In this document: one piece after another, positions 18,599 to 26,165 of the stretch | Layout: each line of letters starts with the position of its first letter | How positions within the stretch are numbered: the stretch's first letter is position 1 | NCBI GenBank assembly: GCA_028686425.1 | Contig: JAQUBZ010000011.1 | Span: forward strand, 1 to 64,000 | Direction of reading: 5' to 3' | DNA from: Bacteroidales bacterium | GTDB lineage: Bacteria > Bacteroidota > Bacteroidia > Bacteroidales > UBA932 | Length of the DNA stretch: 64,000 nt | Translations under genes and position numbers: made by a program | The notes under the pieces: model-generated | The model's database searches: none | What the model saw: the letters and a program-made list of their open reading frames with translations, nothing else | What the model was told of the DNA's origin: nothing

Positions 18599-19129
18599 TT
18601 ATATAAATTCTTTCAAATTGTTCTTCAAAATTCTCAATGCAGACATAATCCTATATTCCACAGTCTTTATGGAAATATTTAGAAGTTCTGCTACTTCTTT
18701 GTTTTTCAAATTATTGTATCTGCTCAAAACAAAAGTGGTGCGAACACTCTCCGTCATTTGCTCCAAACTTTTGGAAATCAACTGCTGCATCTCATTTGAG
18801 TAGATTTTGTTGAGCGTGCCGGAAGACAATGCATCCACTGTTGCCGACAAATCTCTATATATCAAGTAGTCATCATGTTTGCGTCTTACCATATTTCCTT
18901 TCATGACATTTAGTGTCTTGTTCTTGGCAATAAGCAGCAGATATGGAATAAGCGGACGTGTCCAATCTACTTTTTCCATATTCTGCCATAATGCCACAAA
19001 CGTATCCTGAGCAATATTTTTAGATTCTTCCCAATCTTTACAATAGTAATAGATGAATCTCACTATTTGCTCAAAATAGTTGTCAAATGCCTCTTTAAAC
19101 AGGTTTTCTATGTCCGCCTCTTTTTTCAC
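18599..19129 (-). CDS. ECF RNA polymerase sigma factor
   Basis: A 176-residue two-domain sigma factor. Region 2 covers about residues 10-80 (YFEQIVRFIYYYCKDWEESKNIAQDTFVALW) and region 4 about 115-170 (NLKNKEVAELLNISIKTVEYRIMSALRILK), the helix-turn-helix that reads the -35 element. It has no extra C-terminal domain. It belongs to the Bacteroidetes SusCD-linked ECF class and should activate the FecR-SusC-SusD genes behind it. The start is a GTG at 19127-19129. It begins 10 bases after the stop of the M14 carboxypeptidase, so that enzyme may be read on the same transcript. Confidence 0.93.
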   Translation of the reverse strand: MKKEADIENLFKEAFDNYFEQIVRFIYYYCKDWEESKNIAQDTFVALWQNMEKVDWTRPLIPYLLLIAKNKTLNVMKGNMVRRKHDDYLIYRDLSATVDALSSGTLNKIYSNEMQQLISKSLEQMTESVRTTFVLSRYNNLKNKEVAELLNISIKTVEYRIMSALRILKNNLKEFI

Positions 19130-19139
19130 GAATACTATG

Positions 19140-21635
19140 TTACAGCAAATTGCCGAATAATATAGCGTTCATGAACAGTTTGGTGGTACCCAGCCAGTAT
19201 GAACGGAAATTCATATCGTTGGAGATAAATATTACATTGCCGCTTCCTGCTCCATCTGTAATGATAACCGGAGAGCCTGCTATTTTGTCGATATTTTTCT
19301 GTGAGATGCACCCGGACAGATATGGGTTTGATGTATAACTCATTACCGTACTGCCACTTACTTTGTTATACACATTAGCATTCATTTTAAACAGAGGCAG
19401 TACTCCGTCTTTATATCCCCATCCGAGAGGAGAAGACACAGAAACCTTTGCATTCATAATCACTCCGCTCACACCCCTATTCGTAATAGTCTCTATATTA
19501 GTCAATTTAGCCTTATTTGAGACTTCAACGGCGTTTCCTGTCACAATCAGCGTTCCTCCATTCCTTACCCAGCCGTTAATCTTTTCATAAGCAGCAGGCG
19601 ACATACCTGACGGGTTGCCGTTGGCAAAAATCATAACATTATATTTACTCAAATCTATATTTCCGTTAAGAATAGTAGCTTCTATCAATGTGTGATTGAT
19701 GTTGAATCTCTTATCGAGCAGATACCATATCTCTCCTGAATCGGGAGTTCCCATTCCCTTTCCCACTATCAATGCCACCTTAGGCTCTCTGACAGGTTTG
19801 AACATTGAACTTCCAAGATCGAAATCTTTCATAAACCCTGTCTGCATCCCTAAAATTTCAACACCGCTCTTCTTTGCAAGGGTAGAAACCAAAGCGTATA
19901 TTTTGTCGCTGTCCATCGACTGATTATATACCGGAACCACTATCGTTCCAACTGTGAAATGCTTCTTGACATTGTCATACTCATAGTTGAAAGGTTTTCT
20001 CGACACCTTTACAAAAAGGCCGTTTTTCAATAACTCGGAAATCACGTACGGTGTATAAAATTCATTCTGTTCAAATGCGTATGCAATATTGCTTTTTCCG
20101 CATTCTACACTTCCTTCAGGAAAAGAGAGTGTAATCTTCTCTCCGAGCACCCCTGCAAGAGATTTGAGCTGAGTGTAGTCCAAATTGTAAGCACGAGGGA
20201 AAGTCCATGTGGAAATGTCGTAAAACGTACTGTCGTTATACTCGGTGATGTCATCCATCATAGATTTGATGGTGTAATAGTTCTTCTGGTTGAGCGGAAT
20301 CACATACGCCGATTTATCTTTATTCGATCTATATACATCCACCTTATGGTTCTGCATGTTTTGAATGAACAAGTAATCGAGGGCCTTGCTACCTTTTGAC
20401 TTGAATTGATACCCTTTTACAACATCAGCAGCTGCGGCTTTTTTCTGATTTACATAAAATTCACGCTGATAATCAAGAAGTTCTTCTCTCATATCAAGAG
20501 CCGAACATACTATACTGATAGCTGAAACCGACTGATTTCTTACCGAACTTGCAAAAGACATATTGCCGTAGGCAGTCGGACGAAGATAGCCTCTTGTGGC
20601 AACCTGTTCGTGCAATATCGAAACGGAACCGAGCAAATCTCCGTAAGCGGCCCCTTTTCCGATGAAGAAATCATCATATCCCTCCTTTGTAAAATAAAGC
20701 ACCCCCTTCCGGTCAAATGCTTTTGCTGTATTTTTTGCTATTTTCAGAGTAAGGTCCTGATTCTTCTGAGGAATGTCTTTATATGTTCTGTTGGCATCTC
20801 CCGGGCTGAAATAGAATCCCTTTTCGGAACCGCCTTGTTCGTGCTGATCGAGAACCACATTCGGATACCATTCAAGGTACATTTCCACTCCGTTTTTGCC
20901 TTCAGGATACTGTGTAGAAAGCCAATCTCTGTTGCAGTCTGCCCAATAATGATTAGTTCTGCTGCTCGGCCACGGCTCTGCAAATTCGCGAGAATTCAGG
21001 TCTGCCACGTAATTGAGGCTTCTTGTGGTGTTCACCCATGAAGCAAAACGGTTGATACCGTCGAGATTCAGACCAGGCGTCAATATAATCACTTCATTAT
21101 CAAGTATTTCTTTAACTTTTGCATCCGTACATGCTGTAAAATAGTATGCAAGTATCAGCTGCGAGTTTACTCCGGAAGCCTCATTTCCATGCATAGATGC
21201 CATCAGATTAACGATGACAGGCATCTTTGAGATGTCAAGTCTGCCGCTTGCATCGGCATCAGTCAAATCAATATGCTCTTTGTGTATCTGTTCAAGTCGT
21301 TTCTGATTGTCGGCAGATGTAATATACACCTGAAGATAGCGTCTGTCTTGAAATGTCTTGCCGAAGTATTTCAAAGATACTTTATCGGAAACCTTGTCAA
21401 GTGCGTTCATGTAAATCAAAATATCATTCCAGTCGGCATAATGCTCTCCGACATTATATCCGAGCACCTCAAAAGGAGTTGGAATTGACGGATCGAAATG
21501 ATATTCACCATCAGAAAGGTAGTATTCGATGGAAGCAGGTGCCGAATTGACATTTGCAGTCTGCGGCTGAGAATAAGACATATTGCCGAAAAAGAAGAAT
21601 ATCAGCAATACAACGATAGAAAATTTGTAGTTCAT
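19140..21635 (-). CDS. Secreted M14 zinc carboxypeptidase with C-terminal amidotransferase-like domain
   Basis: An 831-residue exported protein. A signal peptide (1-23, ending SYSQ) precedes an M14 peptidase domain with zinc ligands His149 and Glu152 in MASMHGNEASG, a further LDQHEQGG segment and the later EQVATRGY region. The C-terminal third (from VALIVGKGMGTPDSGEIWYLLD to GGTLIVTGN) has the fold pattern of class I amidotransferase/DJ-1 proteins. M14 enzymes remove C-terminal residues from peptides. The ATG at 21633-21635 is chosen because a TAGATTTG promoter box lies just upstream of it, inside a longer open frame. The gene is 10 bases upstream of the ECF sigma gene. Confidence 0.9.
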   Translation of the reverse strand: MNYKFSIVVLLIFFFFGNMSYSQPQTANVNSAPASIEYYLSDGEYHFDPSIPTPFEVLGYNVGEHYADWNDILIYMNALDKVSDKVSLKYFGKTFQDRRYLQVYITSADNQKRLEQIHKEHIDLTDADASGRLDISKMPVIVNLMASMHGNEASGVNSQLILAYYFTACTDAKVKEILDNEVIILTPGLNLDGINRFASWVNTTRSLNYVADLNSREFAEPWPSSRTNHYWADCNRDWLSTQYPEGKNGVEMYLEWYPNVVLDQHEQGGSEKGFYFSPGDANRTYKDIPQKNQDLTLKIAKNTAKAFDRKGVLYFTKEGYDDFFIGKGAAYGDLLGSVSILHEQVATRGYLRPTAYGNMSFASSVRNQSVSAISIVCSALDMREELLDYQREFYVNQKKAAAADVVKGYQFKSKGSKALDYLFIQNMQNHKVDVYRSNKDKSAYVIPLNQKNYYTIKSMMDDITEYNDSTFYDISTWTFPRAYNLDYTQLKSLAGVLGEKITLSFPEGSVECGKSNIAYAFEQNEFYTPYVISELLKNGLFVKVSRKPFNYEYDNVKKHFTVGTIVVPVYNQSMDSDKIYALVSTLAKKSGVEILGMQTGFMKDFDLGSSMFKPVREPKVALIVGKGMGTPDSGEIWYLLDKRFNINHTLIEATILNGNIDLSKYNVMIFANGNPSGMSPAAYEKINGWVRNGGTLIVTGNAVEVSNKAKLTNIETITNRGVSGVIMNAKVSVSSPLGWGYKDGVLPLFKMNANVYNKVSGSTVMSYTSNPYLSGCISQKNIDKIAGSPVIITDGAGSGNVIFISNDMNFRSYWLGTTKLFMNAILFGNLL

Positions 21636-21664
21636 TTTAGTTGTAGTAGTGTAAATAAGTGAAG

Positions 21665-21672
21665 CAAATCTA
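21665..21672 (-). promoter_or_regulatory. -7 promoter box of the M14 carboxypeptidase gene
   Basis: Minus-strand TAGATTTG matches TAnnTTTG and lies 29 bases before the chosen ATG. It falls inside the longer open frame, which supports the shorter start. Confidence 0.5.
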
Positions 21673-21822
21673 TATATTTTTTGTTTATTTTTCACGTTAT
21701 ATTTTATAATTTTTTAATTTAGTGGTTTATTATTGTTGATTTAGGGTTTCATTCAGGTTAAATGTATTATATATACAACTTAGACACTCAAACGGATAAA
21801 AAGATTACTATTAATACACACA

Positions 21823-23121
21823 ATGACCAAACTACCTAAATTGTCCCTTGCCATGGGACTTATTATGATTTCATCTTTGTATCTCAACGCGCAGTCTTCT
21901 GCTCCCGGATTTTACAAGGATATTTTTATGGACAGCGGCATCATGCTGACTTCCAGAGTCGATTTACCTTCAGCAAGGTATCTTAATCTAACCTATGAGT
22001 CTTTCATCTCTGCCACAAACAAAGAGGAAGACGTCCTGACAGCTAAGGATACTCTCATCCAGACAAGTGTGATATGCGGCAATGAAATGGATGAAAACGG
22101 TGTGCTCCTCTACCCTGACGGACAGCCGCGTTTCAGAATGATCTATATGAACGGCGGTAAAGCCACCCAGCACGGCAAATCACTTACAGTTGTCGGCAGA
22201 GAGAGGATACAGCAGTTCGTCAAGAACGGCGGAAGTTACGTCGGAACCTGTGCGGGAGCATTTATTGCCTGTTATTCGACCAACAAGGAAAAAGATCGCC
22301 GGCATGAAGGCTATCTTGCCATCTGGGATGGACTTACAGCATCAACCGGACTTAGCAACAGCTATACGGGAATGTTCGTCGAAAAGAAATCTCCACTGCT
22401 GAAATATTACGATTTCGGAGGAGATATGCGTATTGACAGTGTCAGACACAATGGCGGATGCTATGCTTATGATAATGAGAGATTTCCGAAAGGAACCGAA
22501 ATTCTCCTTCGCTACGATGCCGACACCATCAAATTGAAGACCTCCATTCACAAGAAGATTAGTGCATGGGCCTGCAAAGTGGATGACAGACAAGGAAGAG
22601 TAATATCAATCGGTTCTCATCCGGAAGGAGTTGAAAGCGGAGAAAGACTTGAACTCATGTCGGCAATGGTAAAATATGCCATGGACGGAAACGGTTCCCC
22701 TGTCGTAAAAGGTAACCTTGTCAATGGAGAACCCCGTACAATGAACTGCTCTACATCTGACAACAACCCTGAATACACAAAGGTAGGTGATAAACAATAT
22801 CACCATTTCAAGGTGGAAGTGCCAAGAGGTGTCAAAACTCTCACAATCAAACTCACCCCTGTCAAAGGATGGACCAATTTCGACCTCTACCTATTTGCAA
22901 AGCATAACGACTTCGCTTTCAACAACACAGCCGATTACAAAGATGTCACACTCGGAGTTGCCAAGACAATGACAATTGATAATCCTGCCGCAGGGACAAT
23001 GTATATTTCTGTATTCTGCGACACGACTGTCGATAGTAGCAAGACTGCATACGGAACTCAATACTCAGGCAGAACAGATGTCCTCAACGGAGTTCCTTAC
23101 ACCATCTCTGTAAAATATTGA
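21823..23121 (+). CDS. Secreted BPL_N/amidotransferase-fold protein with C-terminal PPC-like domain (copy 1)
   Basis: A 432-residue exported protein with a signal peptide (1-24, ending LNAQ). The middle part resembles the BPL_N (biotin-protein ligase N-terminal) family of class I amidotransferase folds: nucleophile elbow GGSYVGTCAGAF with Cys143, and His266/Glu268 in GSHPEGV, the usual spacing of a Cys-His-Glu triad. The last 100 residues (HHFKVEVPRGVKTLTIKL to GVPYTISVKY) look like a PPC beta-sandwich, a non-catalytic binding domain of secreted enzymes. Substrate and reaction are unknown. It pairs with a 434-residue paralogue seven bases downstream and is divergent from the M14 gene. Confidence 0.82.
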   Translation: MTKLPKLSLAMGLIMISSLYLNAQSSAPGFYKDIFMDSGIMLTSRVDLPSARYLNLTYESFISATNKEEDVLTAKDTLIQTSVICGNEMDENGVLLYPDGQPRFRMIYMNGGKATQHGKSLTVVGRERIQQFVKNGGSYVGTCAGAFIACYSTNKEKDRRHEGYLAIWDGLTASTGLSNSYTGMFVEKKSPLLKYYDFGGDMRIDSVRHNGGCYAYDNERFPKGTEILLRYDADTIKLKTSIHKKISAWACKVDDRQGRVISIGSHPEGVESGERLELMSAMVKYAMDGNGSPVVKGNLVNGEPRTMNCSTSDNNPEYTKVGDKQYHHFKVEVPRGVKTLTIKLTPVKGWTNFDLYLFAKHNDFAFNNTADYKDVTLGVAKTMTIDNPAAGTMYISVFCDTTVDSSKTAYGTQYSGRTDVLNGVPYTISVKY

Positions 23122-23128
23122 TACTATC

Positions 23129-24433
23129 ATGAAAAAACAACTATTATTGGCAGGTTTGCTATGCGCAGCCTCTGTGATTGTGTCTGCCCAATCCGGCAAC
23201 AAAGGTTATTACAAAGACGTATTCATGGATAGTGGCATCAATCTTACATCGACTGTGGACCTTCCTGTAATCAGATATCTCGACCTTACAATGGAAGCAT
23301 TCATCTCTGCTTCACCTAAAAATGGCGAGACCATGACAGCAATAGATACAATTCTGCAAAATGCGATATTTTCAGGAAACAGTATTGATGAAAACGGAGT
23401 ACTCCTCTACCCTGACGGAGGACCGCGTTTCAGAATGATATATGTAAACGGAGGTGGAGCCGGTACACACGGTAAAACCCTTGGAAAGACAGGAAGAGAT
23501 AACCTCCGAAAATATGTAGCAAATGGAGGAAGTTACCTCGGCTCATGTGCCGGAGCATTTCTCGGTTCTTTCGGAACCATTGCAAACAAGACTCCTCGCG
23601 AGACATACCTTCACATCTGGCCGGGACAGACAGGCAACACATACCTCAACAGAAATGACACAGGACACCTGAATTACACCGGTATGTTCATTGAGGAAAA
23701 CTCCCCGATCCTCAAATATTATGACTTCGGAGGAGACCATCATATCGACAGCGTAAAACACAACATGGGTTGCTATGCCGATACGGGAGAGATGTATCCT
23801 ACAGGAACAGAAGTTCTTCTGCGCTTCGATTACCCTGAACTTGTGAAAGATCAGTCTTTCCACAAAAAGATCAGTGCATGGGCATACAAGGCAAATCGGA
23901 CATCAGGACGAGTAATCCTTTGTGGATCTCACCCTGAAGGAGTTACAGAAGGCGAACAACTTGAACTTATGGCAGCCTTTGTAAAATATCTGTTTGAAGG
24001 TAACGGTTCACCTGTACTCAAAGGAACTCTTGTCAATGGAGAACCCCGTACAATGAACTGCTCTACATCTGACAACAACCCTGAATACACAAAGTTAGGT
24101 GACAGGCAATATCACCATTTCAAGGTAGAAGTGCCAAAAGGTGTCAAACAACTGACAATCAATCTCGATGCCATAAAAGGATGGGATAATTACGATATGT
24201 ATCTGTTTGCAGACAACCACACATTTGCTTTTATGGACAACGCCAGATACAAAAACATTTCACTTGGCTTCACAAAATCAATTACAATTGACAATCCGAC
24301 AGAAGGAGCCTTGTATATTTCAGTATTTTGCGCCACTACCGTAGGCACTGTAGATACAAGATACGGAAAGCAATATACCGGACGAACCGATGTTTTAAAT
24401 GGTGTCCCGTATATCATCAGCGTCAAATACTGA
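23129..24433 (+). CDS. Secreted BPL_N/amidotransferase-fold protein with C-terminal PPC-like domain (copy 2)
   Basis: A 434-residue paralogue of the preceding protein, similar over its whole length. Signal peptide 1-21 (ending VSAQ), nucleophile Cys140 in GGSYLGSCAGAF, and His268/Glu270 in GSHPEGV. The C-terminal PPC-like domain is also conserved. One stretch of 66 bases (24029-24094) is identical to copy 1 (22717-22782), including silent positions, while flanking DNA differs, which suggests recent gene conversion. The two genes probably form one transcript that ends at the terminator at 24448-24484. Both copies keep all candidate catalytic residues, so they may have different specificities. 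Confidence 0.82.
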   Translation: MKKQLLLAGLLCAASVIVSAQSGNKGYYKDVFMDSGINLTSTVDLPVIRYLDLTMEAFISASPKNGETMTAIDTILQNAIFSGNSIDENGVLLYPDGGPRFRMIYVNGGGAGTHGKTLGKTGRDNLRKYVANGGSYLGSCAGAFLGSFGTIANKTPRETYLHIWPGQTGNTYLNRNDTGHLNYTGMFIEENSPILKYYDFGGDHHIDSVKHNMGCYADTGEMYPTGTEVLLRFDYPELVKDQSFHKKISAWAYKANRTSGRVILCGSHPEGVTEGEQLELMAAFVKYLFEGNGSPVLKGTLVNGEPRTMNCSTSDNNPEYTKLGDRQYHHFKVEVPKGVKQLTINLDAIKGWDNYDMYLFADNHTFAFMDNARYKNISLGFTKSITIDNPTEGALYISVFCATTVGTVDTRYGKQYTGRTDVLNGVPYIISVKY

Positions 24434-24447
24434 CACATAATAATCAT

Positions 24448-24484
24448 AAAAAGAGGAGATCATCTGAGTGACCTCCTCTTTTTT
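24448..24484. terminator. Bidirectional terminator between the BPL_N pair and the Ntn hydrolase
   Basis: GAGGAGATCA (24453-24462) pairs with TGACCTCCTC with one mismatch; A runs on the left and T runs on the right flank the stem. It lies between convergent genes and can end both transcripts. Confidence 0.85.
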
Positions 24485-24504
24485 ATGTTTTATGGTATTG
24501 AATC

Positions 24505-25743
24505 CTATAGAGAGAACTCATCAAGATAGCGTTGTTCGATATATTTATCGGACTCCTCATTAATCTTCTTGAGTTCTTTTATGTTTATGGCACCCGCCTT
24601 GCGCCAGCCATCCAATGCTTTCCTATATGATTTCAACACCTGTTGTTCAATCCCCTGAACAATCTGCATATAACCGGTACCTTGCAGATTATAAAGAAGT
24701 TCCCAATTGAAATATTTATCTGCATTGGCAACTTCGGCCTTATATGAATAAACCCTTGTCTTAAGAGTATAGGCTTTATCTGCAAGAGGAGAAAGGCCAT
24801 TATCATTTGCTGCAAGCATTCTTGGAAGACCTTCTGCACCACCTCTCACCCATACAGGCATGGCGGCTGTTGTAGGAGGATAGCCGACAATAGTCCACAT
24901 AGTTGTGAATTCGGCAGGTTCATCTTCTTTAACACCTTGAATAACAACACTGCAGGTCGATTTTGTACGGGTGATGATATCCTGTTCGACAAACCAGCCG
25001 GTTGTCTTAGGCTTGTTGAAATCACCGCTCTTTAAATCTATTCCCATGACAGGATTGGTAAATGAACGGGAAAGATTCTCAAAAATATACTCCGGAGTGA
25101 CCTCATTGTGCATAACGGCAGCTTTGACCATCTCATCAGCCTGCTGATATCTCACATAACCCACACCCCATTCCGGGTTGCCGGCGAAAGAGAAGTTTGT
25201 TCTTACGATATATCCTAAAGGAGCTGTCTTGGTATCATTGACATCATATTTGAAGTATTCTTCATTATTTACCTCAAAATATGCCGCTGCACCTGTGGCA
25301 TCAATCACACCGTAATTTGCATTTACACGCCAAGGTTTTGGAAGAGAGTTCAGCATATCTTCAAATTCCTGAACGGTAGCACAGTTTTCAAGAGCCATTT
25401 TCATCATGACACCATTGCGTCCTGTAGCTTCGGTTGTGTCTTTCAAAATATTGTAAGAGAGCGTATTCATTATGGAAAAACCCTTTTCGTTGGTTCCAAT
25501 CCAAGCAGACCTTGGATTAGGATTGCGAGTTTCGCAAATAGCTGTGAAAGAGTATTTTCCACCGGTAAAATATCTGACGAGATTCTGCTTGGCTCCTGTA
25601 TCACGTTGTTTCCACATGATAGGTCGTCCGTCAGGAGTTACTCTGCCTGAAATGATAGCACTGGTACATGCATAAGAATCGACGTTTGCTGCAAATAGGC
25701 AGACAAAGATGAATAAGGCGATTGTTGTAATCTGTTTGTTCAT
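24505..25743 (-). CDS. Secreted Ntn hydrolase, C45/acyltransferase-like
   Basis: A 412-residue exported protein. The signal peptide ends SYA, and the next residue is Cys26 in CTSAIISGRVTPDGRPIMWKQRD, the start pattern of N-terminal-nucleophile hydrolases of the carcinine hydrolase/isopenicillin acyltransferase and choloylglycine hydrolase group. Signal peptide cleavage would therefore free the catalytic Cys directly. The Arg-Asp of KQRD and the Asn of MNTLSYN fit the fold. These enzymes cut non-peptide or dipeptide amide bonds; the natural substrate here is unknown. A TATATTTG promoter box lies about 30 bases upstream. It is next to the other secreted hydrolases. Confidence 0.82.
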   Translation of the reverse strand: MNKQITTIALFIFVCLFAANVDSYACTSAIISGRVTPDGRPIMWKQRDTGAKQNLVRYFTGGKYSFTAICETRNPNPRSAWIGTNEKGFSIMNTLSYNILKDTTEATGRNGVMMKMALENCATVQEFEDMLNSLPKPWRVNANYGVIDATGAAAYFEVNNEEYFKYDVNDTKTAPLGYIVRTNFSFAGNPEWGVGYVRYQQADEMVKAAVMHNEVTPEYIFENLSRSFTNPVMGIDLKSGDFNKPKTTGWFVEQDIITRTKSTCSVVIQGVKEDEPAEFTTMWTIVGYPPTTAAMPVWVRGGAEGLPRMLAANDNGLSPLADKAYTLKTRVYSYKAEVANADKYFNWELLYNLQGTGYMQIVQGIEQQVLKSYRKALDGWRKAGAINIKELKKINEESDKYIEQRYLDEFSL

Positions 25744-25774
25744 AAAAAGTATTTAGTATATAATAAGTCTATAA

Positions 25775-25782
25775 CAAATATA
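25775..25782 (-). promoter_or_regulatory. -7 promoter box of the Ntn hydrolase gene
   Basis: Minus-strand TATATTTG, an exact consensus match, 31 bases before the ATG. Confidence 0.6.
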
Positions 25783-25876
25783 CACTTAACTCGACAAAAA
25801 CACTAAAAAACAATAAAAAATATCGCTTCAGAGACAAAAGGGGGCAGAAAACGCCGATAGGTTGAGGGTGTGGTAT

Positions 25877-25912
25877 AAAAAAAGAGGGTCACTTTTGATG
25901 TGAACCCTCTTT
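25877..25912 (-). terminator. Terminator of the ferredoxin gene
   Basis: AAAGAGGGT-CAC (25881-25892) pairs with GTG-ACCCTCTTT (25900-25912) with one bulged base, and on the minus strand a run of seven T follows. It lies 27 bases after the ferredoxin stop codon. Confidence 0.85.
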
Positions 25913-25939
25913 GTCATGTTAATCTGTCATATTGCTATA

Positions 25940-26107
25940 TTATGCTTGTTCGATAGCACCCATAGGGCATGCATCTGCGCAAGTTCCGCAATCAGCGCAA
26001 GCATTAGGATCAATCTTGTAGATATCACCTGCAGAGATAGCTCCGGTTGGACATTCATCGATACAAGTACCGCAAGCAGCACAATTTTCAGTAATTTTGT
26101 AAGCCAT
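25940..26107 (-). CDS. 2[4Fe-4S] ferredoxin
   Basis: A 55-residue protein, MAYKITENCAACGTCIDECP at its start, with two complete CxxCxxCxxxCP motifs (CAACGTCIDECP and CADCGTCADACP). It is the small clostridial-type ferredoxin that carries electrons in anaerobic metabolism, for example for pyruvate:ferredoxin oxidoreductase or Rnf. It is a single-gene unit with its own promoter (26145-26152) and terminator (25877-25912). The acidic, Cys-rich composition and the length are typical. Nothing nearby identifies its redox partner. Confidence 0.95.
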   Translation of the reverse strand: MAYKITENCAACGTCIDECPTGAISAGDIYKIDPNACADCGTCADACPMGAIEQA

Positions 26108-26144
26108 GTTTATTAACTTTAATGATTAGTAGTATAATTATCTG

Positions 26145-26152
26145 CAAATATA
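26145..26152 (-). promoter_or_regulatory. -7 promoter box of the ferredoxin gene
   Basis: Minus-strand TATATTTG, an exact consensus match, 37 bases before the ferredoxin ATG. Confidence 0.65.
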
Positions 26153-26165
26153 GTACCTTTTTAAA

